Shown: positions 1 to 9,400 of the stretch, in pieces | How positions within the stretch are numbered: the stretch's first letter is position 1 | How the letters are laid out: every line of letters begins with the position of its first letter | NCBI GenBank assembly: GCA_949126835.1 | Contig: OX421497.1 | Coordinates: 4,147,024 to 4,211,023, forward strand | Length of the DNA stretch: 64,000 nucleotides | Source: Anisus vortex | Taxonomy: Eukaryota > Mollusca > Gastropoda > Planorbidae | Direction: 5' to 3' | Program-made: the position numbers and the translations under genes | Notes under the pieces: generated by a model | What the model was told of the DNA's origin: nothing | Seen by the model: the letters and a program-made list of their open reading frames with translations, nothing else | Database searches by the model: none

Positions 1-764
1 AAAATCAAAAATATTGTATGAAGTTAAACAATAAGATTATTACTATCACCACTCTACATAGCTATTAGCCCCTTCCCCAACCCCACTCATACCCTGCAGT
101 ATTTGTAAAAGTCACATCCATGTAAATGACATATATCTAATGGGGGGTGATGGGTTATTTCTGCATTATATTACAGGAGGCAAAAATTGCATGTAGTAGG
201 AGGCTTAATAGTATTAGCCTATGCCAGAGAGCCTTTCTTGGCATAAGGAATATATTTTTTTGTTGCAGCAATTTTAGGATGATGATGAATTATTTAAATA
301 TAGAAAGTTATTGATTTAAACCTGATTCAAATATCACCTTTGACCTATTCCTGCACAGTAATTAATACATGTACCCACGTCAAAACAATTTTAAAAAATT
401 CAGCTTTTAAAATTAAATCAAACAAGTAATGACAGTTTTTTTCCACAGGTTTTGAGATCAAAGTATTAGCTTTAAAAAAAATAATTGCATAAATCATACA
501 AGGTTATAAGTATTTAGGCATTTAATTGGTTTAAGTTAAGTTGCACTTAGTAGACATAATAGTTTAGTATTTACCTTTACGCCCAAGCAGGCAGAATATT
601 TTTTAGTTTTAAGGCTGAATGTGAAGAAATACTTTAGTATCCTCAAACTGAACTTCTCATATCTTGATAGACTCTGTCAAGCTCATGTTTCATTTACTGG
701 TAGCTCTGTAACAAGTTAAAGATAATTGTAAAAAAATTTTGTTGTAATATCACAGAGACTGTTG
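1..764. other. AT-rich sequence without a recognised feature
   Basis: No long open frame, splice-bounded exon, tRNA-like promoter or inverted repeat could be supported here on either strand. It looks like ordinary AT-rich intergenic DNA. Confidence 0.5.
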
Positions 765-1050
765 TTTTATCTTATCTTATATATGTTACAGACGCATTTA
801 ATTATAATGAAGATAATTGTGTTCTACGCTCATCCTTGGTCTGAGTCTAGTCTTACATTTGGATAAGTGTTTTAATTTTAAGTGATGTATAAATTACTGG
901 TTTTCCTGGTTTGTTTGGGTAACCCATTCCAATCCCAGAAAGAGTACTTATATATGTGTTTGTAAAATGTGTTGCTCTTACGTTATCTGAGCATTGTAAT
1001 AGATTGTTATTGTGTTGTCTTTTTTAAGTTAGAATTTAATATTTTAATGC
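765..1050 (-). mobile_element. 3' end of a non-LTR retrotransposon (LINE family 1)
   Basis: Read on the minus strand this matches the end of the LINE copy at 53442-53960. It shows a decayed 'GIRAWNGLPEQTRK'-type reverse-transcriptase C-terminus, then a 3' UTR with the AGACTAGACTCAGACCA...GATGAGCGTAG block, and a tail of TAAGATAAGATAA. It is 5' truncated and has no usable frame. Other copies of the same 3' end in the window lie near 10080, 31000, 32850, 39900, 41250, 53440 and 57260. Confidence 0.75.
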
Positions 1051-1508
1051 CTCTAGTATTTCTAGCTATAGTGATTTAACTATTGGTGTTACTCTTGTCA
1101 TTATGACTCCTTCTAATTATAGCATTATTGTTTATGTCACAGAATGAATTGAATAGGCCCAATAATGCTATACCTAATAAATATTTAGGCCTATTATATT
1201 GAGATGATATATATGTTACTAAAGTTTTAGGCCTAAGACTTAGACTTTAAGTCACTTTCGACTTTGTCTTTTGAGTTTTGAGTCTTAGACTCTTAGGTCT
1301 TAGACTTGTCATAAAATCTAGTAGTACAAGTACCTAGACTGGTACCTAGGCTAGGCTTACGATAGTATAAATAGGATTATACTATTTTATAGGCTGATTA
1401 TCTTATCTTACAATTTACATGTTTCAGGCACTCCTCCTAAAATATAGCAAAAAAATTATATTAAAGAAGATTAGGATTAGGCCTATTAGTAGTATTAGGC
1501 TACTATTC
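1051..1508. other. AT-rich spacer with CTTAGACT-type low complexity
   Basis: No gene is visible. Positions 1228-1312 contain several close repeats of the words CTTAGACT and AGTCTTAG. The palindromic word TAGGCCTA recurs here and across the first 6 kb. Confidence 0.4.
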
Positions 1509-1514
1509 AAATTA

Positions 1515-2080
1515 GGGTAATTGTTTACCTGCGTTAGCCCACGAGTTTTGGGGTGTTATAGGAACGATTTTCAAATATCCATGGCAAATTCATACGAATC
1601 AAGTCATTAAATGTCTAGCAAACAATATTTTGGCTTAGAAAAAATAAAATAAAAATTTTTAAACACGATTTTTTATTTTTTTTTCTATTAATTTAACATA
1701 AACAACGCCATTTTGGCATTTTTGTCTTGTGACTTCACAGGAGAAGAGTTACCATCCCTAGCCTATAAAACTAACCGATACTAATCATGCACTATTAAAA
1801 TGAATGAAATTTTAATAGCGCTTGATTTGTATTGGTTAGTTTATAATAGGTTAGGGATGGAAACCCCTTGGCCCTTGACGACAATGGCCGAAATAACGTT
1901 GTTTTATGCTATCTTTATAGTAAAAAATCGTCAATAAAAATATTTTTTTCTAAGTCTAAATATCGTTTGCGAGATATTTAGGTCCTAATGACTTGATTTG
2001 TCCGAATTTGTCATGGATCTTTAAAAATATTTCACAGAGAACCAAAAAACTCGTGGGCTAACGCAGGTAAACAATTACCC
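1515..2080. mobile_element. 566-bp fold-back element with 6-bp flanking direct repeat
   Basis: The two halves are long imperfect reverse complements of each other. The ends are GGGTAATTGTTTACCTGCG on the left and its complement on the right. The symmetry continues through CCACGAGTTTT, the AAGTCATTA block and the CTAACCGATACTAATC-like block to a central hairpin with arms at 1792-1801 and 1809-1818. AAATTA sits immediately outside both ends (1509-1514 and 2081-2086), as expected for a target-site duplication. There is no coding capacity, so this is a non-autonomous fold-back or MITE-type element. The 6-bp duplication does not by itself assign a superfamily. Confidence 0.82.
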
Positions 2081-2251
2081 AAATTAGTATTTAATTACTA
2101 AGCCTAACACTATTACCTATTACTACTATTAGTAATTAGTCTAGGCCCTATTGCTGCTTTTACTTTAGTTTTATCAGTGTGAGTGTGATGAGTGTGTGTG
2201 TGATTTTAGTCTTGTCTTACATTTTGATTAGTGTGGCCAGCATATTCTAAT

Positions 2252-3115
2252 GGCTAGCGTTATTCACACGGTTTTAACGTGTGGATAACGCCGAAAAATA
2301 TACACACAGTTCCTCGGCGCATGCGCAATGATCCGCACTGTCGAAACGTGTGGATAACGCCGAAAAATATCCACACGGTTCCTCAGCGCATGCGTAATGG
2401 TCCGAACTTCGCACGGTTATGACCGTGATAATAATGCAGGGCATTATCCGCACGTCGTTTTTGGCCGTGCGGATAATTTCTAACGTTATTCCCCACAACC
2501 AGAAATGTGTGCTGTATACTTAAATTCAGTAAAATAATGCATTTTTAAAATTTAGCCTTTATTTCAGGAATTAAAAACTAATTATTAATTAAACTTAGGC
2601 ATAATTCATAATGGACGCAAATTACAGTGCGGAATGAATCGTAAATGTTTGAAAGCCTATCTTAGACTTAGATCTCTAATGTAGGTATAGGCCTACACAC
2701 TTCTAGACTTGTAGTAATAACTAGTAGCATTAAGATGCGTTTTATTTAGGACATATACCGCGCCATGTCTAAGCAATGTTTCCAAAACTACGATCAGCCG
2801 ATCGACTTATTTCATGAAATGTCTGTAGGCCTATTGACCGGTTGTTTTAAATAAATTTTTGATTAGATTATGTTCGAAACGTACGTACTCGGGAGTATGT
2901 GCAGTCGCGACTAACATTAACCTACAACGGGCGCGCTTTTTTCCAATGTCACGTGACCAGCCGTTATAATACGCATGCGCCGAGGAATCGTGCGAATATT
3001 GATCGGCGTTATTCTCACGTCTAAAACCGTGCGGATCATTGCGCATGCGCCGAGGAACCGTGTGTATATTTTTCGGCGTTATCCACACGTTAAAACCGTG
3101 TGAATAACCACTATG
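2252..3115. mobile_element. 864-bp non-autonomous DNA transposon with ~80-bp terminal inverted repeats
   Basis: The left arm 2260-2339 is almost exactly the reverse complement of 3029-3108, starting GTTATTCACACGG and containing GATAACGCCGAAAAATAT and CTCGGCGCATGCGCAATG. Each end carries further internal copies of the same module. The 9-bp word TATTCTAAT stands at 2243-2251 and again at 3116-3124, each 7 bp outside the matching arms, so the probable limits are 2252-3115. Open frames on the minus strand inside it are by-products of the repeats. The interior (about 2608-2830) is related to the interior of the element at 17235-18316. Confidence 0.8.
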
Positions 3116-3124
3116 TATTCTAAT

Positions 3125-4030
3125 ACTAATGTCAATGATTATGCTGATGGGATATTGGTAGTTGATAGCATGAGATGATAACATGATTGTATTAAAGGAT
3201 GGACCGGCCTACTGGCCTAGTCTAGAACTTACGACTTACTACCTGCTTGAAGCCTGCTACTAAATCAACCTAATCCTAAAGTTGTCCTAAGCCTAAACTA
3301 ACACTGGACACTGGCAGTGAAACAATTTTATATAAAACTTATTTTAGTCAATACTCGTGTACTATCAAAGTCTTAGTCTAAAGTGTAGTACATTTCTAAG
3401 TCAAGTTCTACAAAATAACTAAGCAACATCAACAACGGTATACCTCAACAACAAAAAGTCCAAACGTTATTGAAAGTCATCGCTAAATATTAGAATCTAG
3501 CGCACACTAACTAAAATTCATAAATGCTGCAGCTCTTTGAAATAATATTTTGTATGTAGTGCATAGCATTAAAAAAAATGCTAGCGCTATTAGCGCGTAA
3601 CCGTAAAGACTAAAGCAATTTTTAGCAGTGGCATTTTTTCCTCTTTTATTTAACTAAAGATTATACTTTTCGATTGTAAACAACTTTATTCAATTTTTTT
3701 TTTTTCATAAATTCGTCCAAGTTAAGTTAAAATGGAACATTCAGGAGTCTTGTTCCATGCTAAAAGTTTCTTTTTTTTGGCTTAGATTCTTTTTGTCATT
3801 AAATAAAAAATATATTTAGGTCAGTGAATCGAAGAAAATGTACTGCCTCACCAAACTATATGGCCAATGGCTACCGTACTACTACTATCTAAATCTAACA
3901 TTCCCTGTCACCCGCGATCACATAATAGAAATAAAGCCTAGTCTAATATCGAATCATATTTTTAAAAAAAGTCTAATAAAGAATTCATTATATTTCTCGT
4001 CTGTGTCCAATACGTGTACCTTCTAGATAG
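3125..4030. other. AT-rich spacer, no gene seen
   Basis: Both strands were scanned. A 62-codon plus-strand frame at 3838 has no splice context, no composition shift and no recognisable motif, so it is treated as chance. Confidence 0.4.
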
Positions 4031-4034
4031 AAGA

Positions 4035-4165
4035 TTATTACGTCCACTAGGCACAAAACTCCTGCAGGGCGACAGGGATCCGTCGGTGGCAGGGATAGAA
4101 CCCGCGACCTGTCCGTTGGTTTTTGGTTGACAGTCCGGTGAACTAACCGCTGGACCAGCCGGCTT
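4035..4165 (-). repeat. tRNA-derived SINE fragment (SINE family B)
   Basis: On the minus strand the sequence starts GCCGGCTGGTCCAGCGGTTAG, which resembles a Pol III A box. About 50 bases later it reaches GGTCGCGGGTTCTATCCC, a B-box-like block, and then a short body. It cannot be a functional tRNA because the acceptor and anticodon stems do not fit. It differs from the more common SINE family A at 27-31, 49, 58 and 62-63 kb. Confidence 0.6.
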
Positions 4166-4463
4166 CACTGCAACTGCAAGATACAACTAAACTAAAATTT
4201 AATTAAATTTTACATCTGTTACGCCATTTTTTGTCCTGTTAGAAAGCTGTTTATTTAGTTTTAGAATTGTTCAACTTGAAATAAAAAATGTAAACAAATT
4301 TATGTTATAGTAAGTAGCCTATTATTATTATTATAGATCAGTGGTTTCTGCACAACTAATAAGCCAGGGGAAATAACAAAGAAAATTATAACTAGTCGTG
4401 AACATTACTTGTTTATCTGTGCTTGGATATTTTTTTCTCTCAATGCACCAGTTGTATTTATCA

Positions 4464-4980
4464 TAGACTATATTCACTATATTATAATAGACATGGACCG
4501 CTTGCTTTAGTTTTTTATGCTATTATTTTCTTTTTTTGCAATTCCCGATTCTAAATAAAGTAGCCTAATTGTCATACAAGTTCCGTTTTATTAAATCGCA
4601 TTTTTTTCGACTTTAAATGAATACTTGTAGGCCTATTAGGCTAATTATTAATCCTATTTTCATTGACTATAATTAGTATAATAAGATGGACCGCCTGCTC
4701 TATTTTTAGAGCTTATGTTCTTTTTCCGTGCGCGCACAACAGTGACAACACTGATCTATAAATGTTTCCGCCCTGTAGGTAGGCCTACTACTTTCGATTT
4801 TAATTTATCATTGAGAAAATCATAGCGATTAAATAAAACGGAACTTGTATATCAATAACTTTGTTTCCTTTATAGCAATTACTTTATTTAGAATCGGGAA
4901 TTCCGAAAATCAGTGTTTCAAGTCATCATATAGCAGAAATACTACTAAAGCAAGCGGTCCATGTATATTATAGTCTATAA
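4464..4980. mobile_element. Palindromic MITE, family A (compound copy)
   Basis: Both ends read TAGACTATA...ATGGACCGCTTGCTTTA in inverted orientation. A third internal terminus (ATTGACTATAATTAG...GATGGACCGCCTGCTC) lies near 4665, so the copy looks like two elements sharing an end. The same sequence occurs reversed at 37264-37704, and a short form lies at 48378-48636. There is no coding capacity. Confidence 0.78.
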
Positions 4981-5676
4981 CTTTTTAAAAAAAATAGCGA
5001 GGTCAGTGTGTGAATTTTTTTTATTTACCTTATTTAAAACCACGCAAAGATAAAGTAATAATTAAATAATAAAATGTTTCATATAGAATATAGAAGAGTT
5101 TTAGCTTTAGCATTCGTAGGCTACTTTTCATATTGGGCAGTGGGTGACTAGTACTAGTATTAGAGTTGAATTATATAGATCTAGTATATACTGTGTAAAA
5201 TTCATTAGATCTAGTTTGTGTTTGGCCTACTAGCAGGCATAGTGTTACTAAGGAGCTGAGTAGGAGCTCTTGTTTTTGGTACGTTTTCGACCTTGGTTTG
5301 GCAGTCACTACTAGACACTAGAATAGTCTAGTTAGGCCTACTAGTACTAGGCCTTTTACCATACTTTTAGCTTTTACCAAAGAAATCCCGTCAACTCTGA
5401 TTTTCGTTCTGAAGTCTAAAATCAACTCTGTGTATATAGCTCAGTGCTCTGTAGCATATCCTGCTAGCCTTGTCAACTTTGACTTTGCTGTTTGATTTTT
5501 ACAATTCAATAATCCTCCGTTTTAGTCTTTCAGGTATTCGGACGCCTATTTTTTAGTACTATTACATACATGCATAGGAATTTGTAAACTTATGTGGAAT
5601 TAAAAATGAACAAGTATAACATCATTAGTTAATTAAGCCTATATGATAAAGATAAAATATTAAAGTTATAGTTATA
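4981..5676. other. AT-rich spacer without recognised genes
   Basis: Nothing was recognised beyond scattered TAGGCCTA and CTAGTACTAG words. Confidence 0.35.
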
Positions 5677-5684
5677 GTTATAGT

Positions 5685-5898
5685 CAGTGCTTTTTTGGTA
5701 AAAAAAAAATAGGTGCCGGTACTCGAGTGAAGGATTGTCTAATTTTTAAAGCAGTTTCGCATTTTATATTTTAATTCTTATTGCGCGCAATTTTAAAATA
5801 ATTCAATTTTAACAAATGAATAATAAATTAAATTATTTAAAAAAAAGTTAAAATACAAGAAAAGTCATAATTTTTTCCCCATCACAAAAAAAGCACTG
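5685..5898. mobile_element. 214-bp hAT-type MITE with exact 8-bp target duplication
   Basis: The element starts CAGTGCTTTTTTGG and ends with the complement of CAGTGCTTTTTTTGTG. GTTATAGT is present directly before (5677-5684) and directly after (5899-5906), a perfect 8-bp duplication. CA(G)TG ends with an 8-bp duplication are the hAT signature. It is AT-rich and non-coding. Confidence 0.88.
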
Positions 5899-5906
5899 GT
5901 TATAGT

Positions 5907-6382
5907 TAGCCTATAGTATAGTTATATGTTATATCTTAATAATATTATATTATTATTACTACTCAACTTCAACTACTGACTACTGCTAATATTAGTATTA
6001 GTAACTACAATTTACACTTAGAATTAGCGCGGGGCCTATGAAAGTGCAGGGCCCACTGCGGTCGCACAGGTTGCAGTGGCCTAAGGCCTGCACTGCTTAA
6101 TACAAAAAAAAACAGTGGTTACAGTGGGGATGTAAAAATGCTTAAAAGCAAAGTCTGCAAAGTAAATTTTAAAATAGCAAGTCTTTAAGTTCTTTTTATT
6201 ACTTTAATCAAATATTTAACCAAAAAATAAATAAAGTTTTATGCATGAGCATGTCCGGTTGAAGTCATTATGTGTGTAGCCCTGTGGTCTGATTTTGACT
6301 AATAGAAGAAGCATTGACGGAAAAAACATATTATGTAAACATGGTTTTGTTACTGTTCTAATATCTTTATTGTTTATAACAG
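5907..6382. other. Region upstream of the Bcl-2-family gene
   Basis: This should contain an upstream intron or promoter of the gene that starts coding at 6412. A GC-richer patch (6025-6095) with GCAGGGCCCACTGC and related words could be a decayed repeat end. A plausible 3' splice site (TTTATAACAG) ends at 6382, so 6383-6411 may be 5' UTR. No TATA box or clear start site could be chosen. Confidence 0.35.
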
Positions 6383-6411
6383 ATCAGCAAAGTAAACAAA
6401 TTTGTCCTAGG

Positions 6412-6481
6412 ATGACTGAGGAAGCAGAACATCTCAGAGAGGAAATATGGAACATTATGCAGGCGGTAGCTGAAATGGGAG
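6412..6481 (+). CDS. Bcl-2-like gene, coding exon 1
   Basis: Encodes residues 1-23 plus one base and ends at the donor G|GTTAGA. It holds the acidic amphipathic N-terminal helix, which occupies the place of helix 1 in BAX/BAK. Upstream acceptors at 6382 or 6410 are both possible. Confidence 0.7.
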
Positions 6482-9400
6482 GTTAGAATTGTTAGGACTT
6501 AATATATTCTCTGGCAAATGTTGCCTCCCCTTTGATTGGTGTGGTAATTTAAATTTCTCTACTTGCTCAAGCAGTCTCCGTTGTATTTTATTTTTAACTC
6601 ACAGTTGAAGAAAGGCGTTTCCAATTTGAATGCGGAGGAGAGGACGAAGATGAAGCCGAAGGCACAGAAACAACCCAAGCGGCAGGACAGTTGGTTAAAA
6701 TGGGAGATCTATTAACTAGTGAATATGCTAAAAAAAAGGGTAACCATAGAGTTCTTGTAAATTTTCTTTTTTTAATGAATGCCTCTAGTATTACTAGCTT
6801 TAGTGATAATATGTTAGTTTCTTTATAATTCTTACAACATATGTTCCAGCAAGAGATCTCCGTTCAAGTGAAAAGTCATTACTCAGGACTCCCAGTCTTA
6901 TTGGACATAGAAAGAAAACCTTTGGAGTGCGGGCCTTTGAGGCGGTGGCGCCCGTATTATGGAACAATTTGCCTATTTCACTAAGGCAAACTGAAGCAAA
7001 GTCTTTTAAAAAGAACCTAAAGTCCTATATGTTTAAGTAATCATTGTCTAATCTGTGCTCTTGTATCTATGTCATGACAGCGCACTGAGCATGCTATTAT
7101 AGCATGGATAGTTGCGCTATAAAAGTGCTCATTATTATTATTATTATTATTATTATAATGCTAACTATTTATAAACATATGCAAATTATGTGTGACCGTT
7201 CTTTTTTAAGTAATTAATTCCCTTAAGTTTTTTTCCTAAATAACTTCAAAATGTTTTAAATGTTGGTTTGTGAAGAATTTTTGTAGTATTAATAGTATAT
7301 ATTCATATGAGTATCTCGCTGTCAAAGATGCTAAGCCACTTAAAAACTAATTGTTATCCCCCCACTATCTTTAAATTTCTGAGCTCTGAATTTTAAAACA
7401 TTATAAGTACTTGCATAGATTTGAAAGAAAATAGAAACAACTTGCAAAAGAAGCAAAATTGTTCAGTAAAAAGTCAATTTCTGTAAGAATCAGTTTCTTT
7501 TGACTTTGCACCTTTTGAAAGTGTGCCACTCCTATATATTTAAAATAAATTTGTATGCAACATTCCTCTTTAGCAGGCTGCTAGTGAAGATCTGCTATAT
7601 TTCTAGGAAAATAATTATTCCACTCTAGATCTCAAATGATGCTTTTGTTTGTATTTCATTTCTCAGAGCTGGATGACCTGGTGGATGAGATCACAAAATA
7701 CATTCTATCCAAGTCAGAAAATTATAATGACAAGCTAAGTATGTCAAGTATGCCCTTATTATGTTGTTGTAAGACTTGACTTGTCTTTGGAAGATCTATA
7801 ATATAAGTTCACTCTTTGTTTGCAGAAGAGCTTGGAACCCTGAAACCATCCCTAAGCCTGGTTGGGGTAAGTGTCAAAACCAAAACTGGCCCTTTGTTTT
7901 TCTTAAGTCTTTAGTCAAAGTCTGACTCTCTCATAAATATTAACCCTTCCAGTACCGACCTACTTCTATCTATGCTGCCTTCAGTTCCGCTATATACGCG
8001 CCCGGGACTGTAAGGGTTAAAACCAAAACTGCCCCTTTGTGTTTCTTATGTCTTTAGTCAAAGTCTGACTCTCTCATAAATATTAACCCTTACAGTTCCG
8101 GGCGCGTATATAGCGGAACTGAAGGCAGCATAGATAGAAGTAGGTCGGTACGGGAAGGGTTAAAAGAGTCATTCATGTTCTGTATGTCATATCATTCATT
8201 GTAAAAAAAAAGACACGTAGAAGAGAATGGTTCATGAACTACATTTTAACTTTCAGATCAATCCCACAATTGTGGTCAAAAGCACACTAGAGTATACTAA
8301 ATGTGATAGCATGGAGAGTCGCACTATACAAATGACCATCATTATCATATTCAAAACATGCACATTCAAATTATTTATTCGTTTAAATACTTCATCAAGT
8401 GTCTCGAGTGATTTATTTGAACTCAACCGACCCTAGACAATATAGAGATCAACAAAGACGGATTTGAACAAACTATAAACTTTTGTGAATGGCTGTCTAT
8501 GAAGAATATTGGATATTAAATGGTATGAAAAAAATGACAAAACGCAACCGTATGGGAAAAGACATGACATATTCCGATTGAGCGAGAAATCTGAAAAAGA
8601 AGATAGAAATGTATAGGCCACACGTTGAGAAAACCAACCACAAATTTGACTAGACAAGCTCTTGCATGGAATCCACAGGGCGCAAAAAGAAGAGGTACAC
8701 CCAAGAACACCTGGTGGAGAGAAGTAGAAAAGGATGTGCAGCTGATCGGGAAAAGCTTGAAAGAGTTAGATAAGATAGCTAGAGACAGGAACCCTGAAGT
8801 CATGTTCTGTAAAAATCTAGACATGGAAAGAAATTGTTAAATGGCCGATGCTCCACTAGGAGTTGATAAAGGCGAAGAAGAAAACACTAGGGAGCTAAGC
8901 TATAACTATAACGTGATATATACATGTTGACATATTACTCATGCAAAGATCATATCTTTGTTCAAAGAAAACAATCTTATGTTATTCTGGACCATCATTG
9001 TATTTGTTAGTTCAACTACAACCAACACTGAACACAGGAATGGAGTCTTACTCTCTGTTTGCTTGTTTGTTTTGTTGTACAATCCTGTTACACATATTTT
9101 ATTCACTATGTTTTTCTCCCTCCTCATTCAGACCACTGCGGTGAAGTTTTTTTATGGGAAATTCAAGGAAGAAGTTGGGAAATTCCTCTTCCACAAGGTC
9201 GACCAGGAGCTAGGGCAGATCGCGCTGGTCTCGTCCGTCACCAAAGGCATTGCCAGAGGCCTTCGAGAGACATCCCCTAACGGCGTTGAACTGGCAACCA
9301 TCTTGGGGGCCAATTACCTCTCTGAGAACTTTGAGCAATATCTCAAAAGCCAAGGTGGACTGGTTAGTATTTCTTCAGAATCTATTAATGTAGGCGCGGT

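Larger units (their letters stand above)
7876..8163. repeat. 143-bp tandem duplication with an inverted insert
   Basis: The segment beginning AAAACCAAAACTG at 7876 is repeated from 8019, an offset of exactly 143 bp. The roughly 67-bp flank is nearly identical in both copies. The 73-bp TTAA element at the end of each copy has opposite orientation, so 7944-8159 forms a large inverted repeat. Confidence 0.85.
7867..9131 (+). other. Intron 4 of the Bcl-2-like gene
   Basis: Contains a tandemly duplicated 143-bp segment with two inverted 73-bp elements (7876-8163) and a decayed LINE fragment (8440-8842). The remainder is AT-rich. Confidence 0.6.

Noticed and set aside
2274..3184. Minus-strand frames of 74 and 117 codons
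   Set aside because: They lie in the inverted arms and body of a TIR element and mirror each other.
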